Assembly (NCBI GenBank): GCA_018607785.1
Contig: JABBAU010000051.1
Coordinates: 40,346-76,495 of the forward strand
Source: Methylobacillus sp.
GTDB taxonomy: Bacteria; Pseudomonadota; Gammaproteobacteria; Burkholderiales; Methylophilaceae
DNA: 36,150 nucleotides
Direction of reading: 5' to 3'
Shown one piece after another: positions 18,415 to 26,814 of this stretch (the first letter of the stretch is position 1; each line of letters starts with the position of its first letter). The notes under the pieces were generated by a model, which was given only the letters and a program-made list of their open reading frames with translations, searched no databases and was not told the origin of the DNA. A program made the position numbers and the translations under genes.

Positions 18415-20012
18415 TAACCGTTTTCAAGCATTTCTTTTCTAATTTTAGGCGGAGTTTCAAAAGTATGGAATGGCGCCGGTGATGGCACTGTCCATTCAAG
18501 TCCTCTTGCACCTTCCCAAGATACCGACTTTGCTTTTTTACCCCCTAAGGCACATTTAATTACAATGTAGATAAACAGTAATTGTGTCAGGCCATAGGCA
18601 AATCCACCAATGCTAGAAATCATGTTGAAGTCAGCAAACTGAATATTATAATCCGGAATTCTTCGAGGCATCCCAGCTAGTCCAAGGAAATGCTGAGGGA
18701 AGAAAAGAACATTGGCTGATATCGCTGAGAGCCAAAAATGTATTTTTCCAAGTCTCTCATCATACATATGCCCAGTCCACTTTGGTAGCCAGTAATATAC
18801 TGCAGCCATCAGAGCAAATACAGCTCCAGTTAAGAGGACATAATGGAAGTGCGCTACAACAAAATAAGTGTCATGGTATTGAAAATCAACCGGCGTAATA
18901 CCTAACATCAAACCTGAGAATCCACCAATAGTAAATAATATAACAAAAGCTACAGCAAATAACATAGGCGTTTCAAAGGTCATTGATCCCTTCCACATAG
19001 TAGCCATCCAGTTAAATACTTTAACACCGGTTGGAACAGCAATTAACATAGTTGCATACATGAAAAATAGTTCACCCTTAATTGGAAGGCCAACAGTAAA
19101 CATATGATGAGCCCAAACAAAGAAAGAGAGAATTGCAATTGAGGCTGTCGCATAAACCATTGATGCATAACCAAACAAAGGTTTTCTTGAAAACGTTGGA
19201 ATAATTGAAGAAACGATTCCAAAGGCAGGTAAAGCTAAGATATAAACCTCCGGATGTCCAAAGAACCAAAAAATATGTTGAAATAAGACAGGATCACCAC
19301 CTCCAGCTGCACTAAAGAAACTTGTTCCAAAATATTTATCTGTTAGTAGCATAGTTACTGCGCCTGCTAGAACCGGCAATGAAGCAATTAATAAAAACGA
19401 AGTAATAACCCAAGTCCACACAAATAATGGCATTTGCATTAATGACATACCAGGCGCTCTCATATTAAATACGGTTGCAATAATATTGATAGCTCCCATT
19501 ATTGAAGATACCCCTAAAAAATGAACAGCAAATATGAGAAATGGGAATGCATCTCCTGTTTGAAGAACTAAGGGTGGATACATTGTCCATCCGCCTGCAG
19601 GACCTCCGCCCTGCATAAATATTGTGCTCAAAAGTAACGCAAAAGCAAATGGAAGAATCCAAAAACTCATGTTATTCATTCTTGGTAACGCCATATCGGG
19701 AGCACCGATCATCAAAGGTATCATCCAGTTTGCTAAGCCTACACCTGCAGGCATAACAGCCCCAAAAATCATAACTAGCGCATGAATAGTTACCATAGAA
19801 TTATAAAATTGAGGATCTACAAATTGTAATCCCGGTTGAAATAATTCAGCACGAATAATCATGGCCATAGCGCCACCAACAAAAAACATCGTCAGAGCAA
19901 ATATTAAATAAAGCGTCCCAATGTCTTTATGGTTAGTAGAGAAAAACCAACGTTTCAATCCAGTTGGCTTATGTTCATGATCATGATGTGTATCTTTTGC
20001 TATTGTGCTCAT
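18414..20012 (-). CDS. ctaD: Cytochrome c oxidase subunit I
   Basis: Heme-copper oxidase signatures: WFFSTNHKDIGTLYLIF, FWFFGHPEVYILALPAFGIVS, HDTYFVVAHFHYVL. Confidence 0.98.
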   Translation of the reverse strand: MSTIAKDTHHDHEHKPTGLKRWFFSTNHKDIGTLYLIFALTMFFVGGAMAMIIRAELFQPGLQFVDPQFYNSMVTIHALVMIFGAVMPAGVGLANWMIPLMIGAPDMALPRMNNMSFWILPFAFALLLSTIFMQGGGPAGGWTMYPPLVLQTGDAFPFLIFAVHFLGVSSIMGAINIIATVFNMRAPGMSLMQMPLFVWTWVITSFLLIASLPVLAGAVTMLLTDKYFGTSFFSAAGGGDPVLFQHIFWFFGHPEVYILALPAFGIVSSIIPTFSRKPLFGYASMVYATASIAILSFFVWAHHMFTVGLPIKGELFFMYATMLIAVPTGVKVFNWMATMWKGSMTFETPMLFAVAFVILFTIGGFSGLMLGITPVDFQYHDTYFVVAHFHYVLLTGAVFALMAAVYYWLPKWTGHMYDERLGKIHFWLSAISANVLFFPQHFLGLAGMPRRIPDYNIQFADFNMISSIGGFAYGLTQLLFIYIVIKCALGGKKAKSVSWEGARGLEWTVPSPAPFHTFETPPKIRKEMLENG

Positions 20013-20043
20013 AAATTACTTCCTAAATTAAAGTTTAAATAAG

Positions 20044-21183
20044 TTATTTTGTTTGATTCTTTCTTGCCTCTGCCACTTCTTTTGGTTGAATCAGATCACC
20101 TGTATTGTTGCCCCAAGCATTCCTTTCATATGTAGTAACAGCAGCAATTTCTAAATCAGTAAGTTGGTCTCCAAATTTTGGCATCAAATTTTTACCATAA
20201 ATAATCCTGTATAAATGTTCAAGAGTATTCTCTTTTTTCAGAGCAATCTCACTTCCCGCAAGTGCAGGGAAAGCTCCAGGAACACCTTCACCATTAGCTT
20301 GGTGACACATTAAACATTGTTTTTTATAAACTTTTTCTCCCTCAGCCATCGATTCATCCATTGTCAATGTTTTATTTTGTGACTCTAAAGCTGCCAATTT
20401 TAATGCTTTTCTGTCGTCTACCCATGCCTCGTATTCTTCCATAGAAACGGCTTTAACGACTATAGGCATATAACCATGCCCCTTACCGCATATTTCAGTA
20501 CAGTTACCACGATAAGTTCCAGGCTCTTCGATAATCGCCCAATTGTCATTGATAAATCCTGGGATTGCATCGCGTTTCCAACCTAGTTCAGGAACCCACC
20601 AAGCATGTATTACATCTTCTGCAGTTGTCAAAATTCTAAGCTTAGTATTAACAGGAACAACAAGAGGCTCATCCACATCTAAGAGATAGTTCTCATGCTC
20701 CATTGGATTTTGACCGGAATCTCTTTGCGCAACTTCCTGGCTTTTGGCATCAAGTGAACTATATAATGTAATATCCTCATCTAGATAATCATATTTCCAC
20801 TTCCACTGTATTCCGGTTGCTTTGATTGTGATTTTGGCTTCTGATGTATCATCCATTCTTATCAGCAATCCAGTTGCGGGAACTGCCAACGAAATAATAA
20901 TTATTGTGGGAACAATAGTCCAAATGATCTCCACGGTAGTACTATGAGAAAACTTAGCAGCTTTTGCTCCTTTGGATTTTCTATGATGAAATATTGACCA
21001 AAACATGACGCCAAAAACCAACACACCAATAATAGTAACTACCCAAAGTGTAAGCATGTGCATATCGTAAATTTCTTTACTTATGGGTGTTACCCCTTGG
21101 GTCATATTTAAACCCCATTCAGCTATCGCTGAGAATGGAAGTAAAAGCAAAAGTGAGAGAAGTTTTTGATAAATTAATTTCAA
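20044..21183 (-). CDS. ctaC: Cytochrome c oxidase subunit II with fused C-terminal cytochrome c domain (caa3 type); TTG start
   Basis: CuA motif GNCTEICGKGHGYMPIVV; C-terminal KKQCLMCHQANGEGVPGAFPALAGS with later MPKFGDQL. Confidence 0.96.
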   Translation of the reverse strand: MKLIYQKLLSLLLLLPFSAIAEWGLNMTQGVTPISKEIYDMHMLTLWVVTIIGVLVFGVMFWSIFHHRKSKGAKAAKFSHSTTVEIIWTIVPTIIIISLAVPATGLLIRMDDTSEAKITIKATGIQWKWKYDYLDEDITLYSSLDAKSQEVAQRDSGQNPMEHENYLLDVDEPLVVPVNTKLRILTTAEDVIHAWWVPELGWKRDAIPGFINDNWAIIEEPGTYRGNCTEICGKGHGYMPIVVKAVSMEEYEAWVDDRKALKLAALESQNKTLTMDESMAEGEKVYKKQCLMCHQANGEGVPGAFPALAGSEIALKKENTLEHLYRIIYGKNLMPKFGDQLTDLEIAAVTTYERNAWGNNTGDLIQPKEVAEARKNQTK

Positions 21184-21323
21184 TTGAATACCTTTAAGTT
21201 AATTAATTGTTTAAGCATTGACATAACAAATGCCGTATAAATTCCAAAAAAAAATATCTTGGGAAATACTAACTCAGATTCTTTCTGATTTTTGTTAATA
21301 AATTGTAACAATATTATCAGCAA
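21180..21323 (-). CDS. Candidate 47-aa hydrophobic small protein upstream of ctaC (TTG start, tentative; not in the ORF track)
   Basis: Uninterrupted frame translating to (M/L)LIILLQFINKNQKESELVFPKIFFFGIYTAFVMSMLKQLINLKVFN*; its TGA stop overlaps the ctaC TTG start (TTGA). No clear Shine-Dalgarno before the TTG. Confidence 0.35.
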   Translation of the reverse strand: MLIILLQFINKNQKESELVFPKIFFFGIYTAFVMSMLKQLINLKVFN

Positions 21324-21435
21324 AAAAAAAATATTTCAATTAGCTTAATACAATATTTTTTATTTTTTTTACATTTACTTATTTTTTTAAAGTACTTGAT
21401 AAGCACTAATCTTATTAGGTAAATTAAATTTTTAT

Positions 21436-21897
21436 TTAAAAAGCTTTTAACAAATTAAATAATTTTTTTCTATTCTCTTCGTTTATCTTGGTACCAATGA
21501 AAGTTTTTTTTCCTGATTTTGATATGTAAATTTCAGAATGTTTTAAATTTGTTGGTGGATTAAAATAAAATTTAGACCACTCTTTTGTAAACTTTTCTTT
21601 AAAAATCTTTTTCCCCTGTACAAATGAAATTTCTATTTCTGTTGGGGTAATTCGAATTTTCTCATAAAATGTGCTTTTTAAAGCTGTAATATATAATGCA
21701 TAGCCAAGAAAAATGGTTTCAACTCCATAAAATGGAATTGCCAAATAAAGATTAATGTAGCTTAAAACAATAGCAATTATTAGTATCAGAATAGTAAAGC
21801 TAAAATATATTTTTTTAATTAAAGACCATGACATTGCAGGATTAGGACGAACAATTATTTCATGTGTCTCTGGATTTATTTTCTTATGTTCAATCAT
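21436..21897 (-). CDS. DUF2244-like membrane protein
   Basis: PETHEIIVRPNPAMSWSLIKKIYFSF plus two TM segments; N-terminal pattern typical of DUF2244 proteins found near cox genes. Confidence 0.75.
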   Translation of the reverse strand: MIEHKKINPETHEIIVRPNPAMSWSLIKKIYFSFTILILIIAIVLSYINLYLAIPFYGVETIFLGYALYITALKSTFYEKIRITPTEIEISFVQGKKIFKEKFTKEWSKFYFNPPTNLKHSEIYISKSGKKTFIGTKINEENRKKLFNLLKAF

Positions 21898-21918
21898 GTT
21901 TAATTTTTTAACTTATGT

Positions 21919-22005
21919 TGGTGCCGAGAGAGAGAATCGAACTCTCACGCTGTTACCAGCGCGGGATTTTGAATCCCGTGCGTCTACCAGTTCCGCCATC
22001 CCGGC
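21919..22005 (-). tRNA. tRNA-Leu (anticodon CAA), CCA encoded
   Basis: Reverse complement GCCGGGATGGCGGAACTGGTAGACGCACGGGATTCAAAATCCCGCGCTGGTAACAGCGTGAGAGTTCGATTCTCTCTCTCGGCACCA folds as a class II tRNA: acceptor GCCGGGA/TCTCGGC, anticodon arm CGGGA-TTCAAAA-TCCCG, variable arm, TTCGATT loop. Confidence 0.97.
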
Positions 22006-22030
22006 AAATAAGCGGTTAGTATAACAACCA

Positions 22031-23080
22031 ATGAAGCGTATGGAAATTAATGATTTTGATTACAAACTCCCGGCCAACTTGATTGCGCAACAACCTCCAA
22101 AAATTCGTGGTGATAGCAAATTATTAATTGTTAACCCCAACAAAAATAGTATTGTTGATAAGCATTGTATAAATTTTCACGAATATTTATTGCCTAATGA
22201 TCTTTTGATTTTTAATGATACAAAAGTTATTAAGGCTAGATTATTTGGAGAAAAGCCTTCAGGTGGAAAGGTTGAGGTTTTAATAGAAAAAATTATTGAT
22301 ACTAATAAGGCGCTTGTAATGATTAAAACCTCAAAAAAAATTTTAGTCGGGCTTCAAATACTTATTTCAAAATCTATTTATTTAGAAGTGACAGCCGTTA
22401 AAAAAAAATTGTTTCAGGTTACCTTATATAATTCTAACTTTACAAATTTACTTGATACTTTCGGTCATGTCCCATTACCCCCATACATAAAAAGAAAAGA
22501 TGAAGAAAAAGATGTTGATCGCTATCAAACCACATATGCAAAAAATGCTGGTGCAGTTGCTGCACCAACGGCTGGTCTTCATTTTACTAAAGAAGATTTC
22601 TTAAAGTTTAAAGAGAAAAAAATTAAATATAATTTTTTAACGCTTCATGTTGGATCTGGAACCTTTCAACCTGTTAAAACAAAAAACATTGATGAACATG
22701 AGATGCATTATGAAAATTTTAATATTACAGAACAGTTAAAAGAACAGATACTTCAAACTAAAAAAATTGGTGGGCGTGTAATTGCAATTGGAACAACATC
22801 TATGAGGGCGCTTGAGGGATCTTATAAAAATAATGAAATTGGAACCGGTAATCAAAATACTAATATATTTATTACCCCTGGATACAACTTTAAAGTAGTT
22901 GATAGTTTGTTTACAAATTTTCACTTACCAAAAAGCACTCTTCTTATGTTAGTGTCTGCTTTTGCTGGTTATAATTTCACAAAAAGTTTTTATGCCCATG
23001 CTATCAAAAATAAATATCGTTTCTTTAGTTATGGTGACGCAATATTTATTGAACAAAAAAAAGTTAAAAAAGACTTATAA
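22031..23080 (+). CDS. queA: S-adenosylmethionine:tRNA ribosyltransferase-isomerase
   Basis: FDYKLPANLIAQQPPKIRGDSKLL; FNDTKVIKARLFGEKPSGGKVEVLIEK; GAVAAPTAGLHFT; LHVGSGTFQPV; FHLPKSTLLMLVSAFAGY. An alternative start is ATG 22040. Confidence 0.97.
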   Translation: MKRMEINDFDYKLPANLIAQQPPKIRGDSKLLIVNPNKNSIVDKHCINFHEYLLPNDLLIFNDTKVIKARLFGEKPSGGKVEVLIEKIIDTNKALVMIKTSKKILVGLQILISKSIYLEVTAVKKKLFQVTLYNSNFTNLLDTFGHVPLPPYIKRKDEEKDVDRYQTTYAKNAGAVAAPTAGLHFTKEDFLKFKEKKIKYNFLTLHVGSGTFQPVKTKNIDEHEMHYENFNITEQLKEQILQTKKIGGRVIAIGTTSMRALEGSYKNNEIGTGNQNTNIFITPGYNFKVVDSLFTNFHLPKSTLLMLVSAFAGYNFTKSFYAHAIKNKYRFFSYGDAIFIEQKKVKKDL

Positions 23081-23110
23081 GTATAAATAATAAAATGGAA
23101 TATATATAAA

Positions 23111-23983
23111 ATGAAAAAATTACTGCCTATACTGCTTACATCTATCGCCATCTTTGCTGGAAGTGTCAACGCTGAGATCAATGAACAAGCTGAGCTTGTT
23201 TTTAAAATCCCTTTAAAAAAACAACCCACTACAAGACCTCAAACACTAGCTTATATTCCTGTAGAAAAAAAATATTACATTGCTGATGGCGGTTTAGCGC
23301 CTATGGGTTCTAACAGCCAAGCTCCAATATCAAAGTCGCTCATCCATACCTACGACGAAAAGGGTAATTATATTGAATCGACCCGCCCAGGCTTTGATAA
23401 TCGCTCAATATACTTTAATACCAAGAAATCTGAACTTGAAACAATTACATACAATGTATCAGCAGCAGCCGGATTTGCTCCTATGACGGGAATTTATACT
23501 TTAGAGCTTGATGATGACGGATTATTAACAGGCAAGTCAAATGACATTATTAATACCGTTTTTGCTTTTGAAAGTTCTGGCACAATGCCTTCATTTGATG
23601 GAAAAAATAATTTATATTACGCCAAACAAGAAAAATCTAACAGAGTCATCGTTGTCGATGCTCAAGAGTTCACTGCAAAAAAAACTATAGAGCTTGATTT
23701 TAAAACACCTAATGTAAAACCCTACGATGTCGCAAGCCATTTTATTGCATTCACAGATGTTAAAGATAATGAGCTAATTTTGCTTGATGTGGAAAATAAA
23801 CGCTTTTTAGTTTACAACACTGCAGGTAAATACAAAGGAGAAAGTAAGTTACCTAAAAAACTTAAGTTGCGCTCAAAAAACTACTTCAACGGACTGGGTT
23901 ATACATTGAACGGATATTACTTTGTTTACATTGATTCTGAAGGTGAGTTCGGTAGCTACCATGCTTACAAGGTGCTTAATTAA
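23111..23983 (+). CDS. Secreted protein of unknown function, possible beta-propeller-like repeats
   Basis: Signal peptide MKKLLPILLTSIAIFAGSVNA; repeated 'YIPVEKKYYIADGG', 'NRVIVVDAQEF', 'ELILLDVENKRFLVYNTAGKY' strands resemble YVTN/NHL-type blades. Confidence 0.7.
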   Translation: MKKLLPILLTSIAIFAGSVNAEINEQAELVFKIPLKKQPTTRPQTLAYIPVEKKYYIADGGLAPMGSNSQAPISKSLIHTYDEKGNYIESTRPGFDNRSIYFNTKKSELETITYNVSAAAGFAPMTGIYTLELDDDGLLTGKSNDIINTVFAFESSGTMPSFDGKNNLYYAKQEKSNRVIVVDAQEFTAKKTIELDFKTPNVKPYDVASHFIAFTDVKDNELILLDVENKRFLVYNTAGKYKGESKLPKKLKLRSKNYFNGLGYTLNGYYFVYIDSEGEFGSYHAYKVLN

Positions 23984-23985
23984 TT

Positions 23986-25218
23986 TTAATTAGTGAGCTT
24001 GCTTAACAACTCTTCTAAATTGATGTTTGATGAAGCCTGTTCACTGCGACCTTTATATTCATATTTTTTTTCTGAAATAGTTTTATCACCCACAGTTATC
24101 CTGTGAGGAATGCCTATTAAATCAGCTTCACTGAACATCACTCCTGGACGTAGGCCTCTGTCGTCTAATAAAACATCAAAGCCTTGTTTTATTAAATCAT
24201 CATAGAGTCTATCTGCATATGCTTTTACTTCCTCGTTTTTATCGTAGCCAATTGGCGTAATAATCACTTCAAAAGGTGCAATAGATTTAGGAAAAACGAT
24301 ACCATTTTCATCATGACATTGCTCAATTGCCGCCGCGACAATTCTTGAAACACCAATACCGTAACAACCCATAATGACAGGTTGTGATGAACCATCCTCG
24401 GCAATAAAATTAGCAGACATTTTTTGAGAGTACTTTGTTCCTAATTGAAATATATGGCCAACCTCAATTCCTCGGCATTTTTTTAAAGTATCAATATTAG
24501 GATGATCTTTTGCTAATTCAATATTGGCAGCAAAATCAGAATTTTCATCGTAAACAAGAATATCCTCACCTGATTCGGCTAATACATGAAATTCATGAGA
24601 CGCATCACCACCGATAGCACCATTATCTGCTGATACAGCTCTAAACTTTAAGCCAATCCTATTAAATATATTTTCATAACATTGGAACATTTTTTGATAA
24701 GTCTCTTTGAGGCAATCAAAATTACTATGAAATGAGTACGAATCTTTCATCAAAAATTCTCTCGCTCTCATGACACCAAATCTTGGCCTTATCTCGTCTC
24801 TAAATTTCATTTGAATTTGGTAAAAATTAATAGGGAGTTGTTTATAACTATTAACTTCTTTTCTTATAATATCTGTGATTACTTCTTCATGTGTTGGACC
24901 AAAACAGAATTCTTTATCATGCCTATCTTTAATTTTTAACATTTGTGGACCAAACTCTTCCCAGCGTTCTGACTCCTTCCATAGGTCAGAGGGCTGGATG
25001 GCTGGCATTAGCAGCTCTATACAACCCGCCTTGTTAAGTTCATCTCTGATGATCGTTTCTATTTTTTTTAATACTCTTAGACCCAATGGCATGATGGTAT
25101 ATAGGCCTGATCCGAGCAATCGAATCATACCCGCCCTCACCAATAATTTATGGCTTAAAAGCTCTGCCTCTGCTGGCGATTCTTTTCTTGTCGCAATATA
25201 AAACCTTGATGCTAGCAT
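23986..25218 (-). CDS. proS: Prolyl-tRNA synthetase, short form apparently lacking the INS editing domain
   Basis: Class II ProRS motifs: [130 protein letters not shown]. Only 410 aa; AANIELAKD and [10 protein letters not shown] are separated by about 10 residues. Confidence 0.95.
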   Translation of the reverse strand: MLASRFYIATRKESPAEAELLSHKLLVRAGMIRLLGSGLYTIMPLGLRVLKKIETIIRDELNKAGCIELLMPAIQPSDLWKESERWEEFGPQMLKIKDRHDKEFCFGPTHEEVITDIIRKEVNSYKQLPINFYQIQMKFRDEIRPRFGVMRAREFLMKDSYSFHSNFDCLKETYQKMFQCYENIFNRIGLKFRAVSADNGAIGGDASHEFHVLAESGEDILVYDENSDFAANIELAKDHPNIDTLKKCRGIEVGHIFQLGTKYSQKMSANFIAEDGSSQPVIMGCYGIGVSRIVAAAIEQCHDENGIVFPKSIAPFEVIITPIGYDKNEEVKAYADRLYDDLIKQGFDVLLDDRGLRPGVMFSEADLIGIPHRITVGDKTISEKKYEYKGRSEQASSNINLEELLSKLTN

Positions 25219-25221
25219 TTT

Positions 25222-25686
25222 CTAATTATTTTCCCTTACTTCGTCATTTAATAATGATTGGATATCATGCCATAACTTTTTCTTTTTATCTGGATTTGCT
25301 AACATTTCCTCTAACGATGGCAATGTCTTAAAATTAATACTTAAGTCAGTTAAATTTTTTGAGTTTGTAGCTCCTATTAAAAAAATATGATGGTTTGAGC
25401 TTAAATATACTGGCCCATCAAGCTCTCCTTCCTTGATATTTCTATAGTATTTTGAATTCTCTGAAATTGAGTTCATATAAATATGCACATTTTTGAATAA
25501 TTCTTTCTCATCAGCTGGAAGCTTATCTAAATCAGAAACAACAATAGAGACATTTAAATTTTTAAAGAAATATGACCCGATACTTAATAAGCTAGAGTTT
25601 ATTTTTTGTAGTCGGTTTTTATGCAACCAAATAGGAAGTAAATTTAGCTCCTCAAAGACAATTTCTTTTTCTATAATTATATTCAT
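25222..25686 (-). CDS. holD: Putative DNA polymerase III psi subunit (HolD-like, divergent)
   Basis: C-terminal LPSLEEMLANPDKKKKLWHDIQSLLND resembles E. coli HolD SPALTDLRANPTARAALWQQI (recalled sequence); NVSIVVSDLDKLPADE resembles HVRLVMVANDLPAL; located directly next to rimI as in E. coli. Confidence 0.65.
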   Translation of the reverse strand: MNIIIEKEIVFEELNLLPIWLHKNRLQKINSSLLSIGSYFFKNLNVSIVVSDLDKLPADEKELFKNVHIYMNSISENSKYYRNIKEGELDGPVYLSSNHHIFLIGATNSKNLTDLSINFKTLPSLEEMLANPDKKKKLWHDIQSLLNDEVRENN

Positions 25687-26159
25687 AAGCTTTTCGCCAT
25701 TAGCACGGCGTCTTCTTTTCCTTTTAAAGCTTTGTAGTAGTTAGGTCGAATTCCAACCTCATTAAAACCCTCTTTTTCATATAACAGGATAGCATTTTTA
25801 TTAGACTTTCTAACCTCCAGAAAAAGATTTAATGTTTTTCTTTTTAAACAATTTTTAATTAGATGATTAATGATTGCGGTACCAAAGCCTTGTCTTTGAA
25901 AATTCTTTTTCACGGTAATATTTAATAGCTCACATTCATCAGCAGCAAAGCTTGCAATGTAATACCCAATGATTAAATGGTCATCTTTTAAGACTTGAAA
26001 GGTATAACCAGCGTTAATTGAATCGAGGAAATTTTTTTTTGTCCATGGTGAAATATGGCAATTCACTTCAATCGAAACAATTTTTTCAATATCATCTAAC
26101 TCTACATTTTTAAAGTTAGGTTTTTTTGTGTTGGCTTTTAAAATCAACTTTTCTTTCAT
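25683..26159 (-). CDS. rimI: Ribosomal protein S18 alanine N-acetyltransferase (GNAT)
   Basis: IEVNCHISPWTKKNFLDSINAGY, ELLNITVKKNFQRQGFGTAIINHLIKNC, LEVRKSNKNAILLYEKEGFNEVGIRPNYYK. Start placed at internal Met 43 of the listed ORF. Confidence 0.9.
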   Translation of the reverse strand: MKEKLILKANTKKPNFKNVELDDIEKIVSIEVNCHISPWTKKNFLDSINAGYTFQVLKDDHLIIGYYIASFAADECELLNITVKKNFQRQGFGTAIINHLIKNCLKRKTLNLFLEVRKSNKNAILLYEKEGFNEVGIRPNYYKALKGKEDAVLMAKSL

Positions 26160-26814
26160 TGATGGTTTTTGCAACTTTATTCCTAATATATATTGGTGAA
26201 GCTTTTTTAAGGTTAAAATTATCATCAAACCTTTTTGAGCCAAGTTGCGCAATTGACCCAGCCAAGGCATATTCATTTTCATCAATTATAATGTTTTCGG
26301 ATTGATACTTATCTCGTAGAATTTTTTTATATTTGAAGACACCTGATCCAGCTATTACGCCTTCTTTAACCTCTAAATTTGGGAGGTTACTTGGCTCAAA
26401 AACACCATGATCAATAATTGATACTAACTCCCCTCCAATCCTTTTATAAACACCGATATATATCTCACCCATCCTGGCATCAATACAAGAAATAACTGTG
26501 TCTTTATCTACTTTATTTGCAATTGCCTCTAAATTATTTATTCCTACAATAGGCAAGTCATGGGCATAAGCTATTCCATATGCAACGCCAGATGCAATCC
26601 TAACTCCTGTGAATGCCCCTGGTCCTGCTCCAAAAGTTACCCCATCAAGATTGCAAAAATTTATTTCGTTTTTGTCCATTAAATTTTTAATTAAAGGCAT
26701 GATATTTTCTGAGTGTTTTTTTTCTGATGAATATGTTTCCTCTAAAAGCGATTTATTTTTTAACAAAGCAATAGATAAAAGTTGACTCGAGGTATCAATA
26801 GATAAAATATTCAT
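26116..26814 (-). CDS. tsaB: tRNA threonylcarbamoyladenosine biosynthesis protein TsaB
   Basis: MNILSIDTSSQLLSIALL; SENIMPLIKNLM; DGVTFGAGPGAFTGVRIASGVAYGIAYAHDLPIVGINNLEAIA; followed by rimI. Confidence 0.94.
   Translation of the reverse strand: MNILSIDTSSQLLSIALLKNKSLLEETYSSEKKHSENIMPLIKNLMDKNEINFCNLDGVTFGAGPGAFTGVRIASGVAYGIAYAHDLPIVGINNLEAIANKVDKDTVISCIDARMGEIYIGVYKRIGGELVSIIDHGVFEPSNLPNLEVKEGVIAGSGVFKYKKILRDKYQSENIIIDENEYALAGSIAQLGSKRFDDNFNLKKASPIYIRNKVAKTINERKVDFKSQHKKT

Noticed and set aside
21324-21435. Poly-T/AT-rich segment with weak dyad TGATAAG-CACTAAT-CTTATTA
   Set aside because: Considered as terminator/promoter/ncRNA, but the stem is weak and no T tract follows; not distinguishable from AT-rich background.
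24875-25201. 108-aa antisense ORF in proS
   Set aside because: Opposite-strand frame within a strongly conserved ProRS region; no independent features.
26160-26285. N-terminal extension of the rimI ORF
   Set aside because: Overlaps the tsaB C-terminal coding region out of frame; the RimI family sequence begins after the internal Met at 26159.
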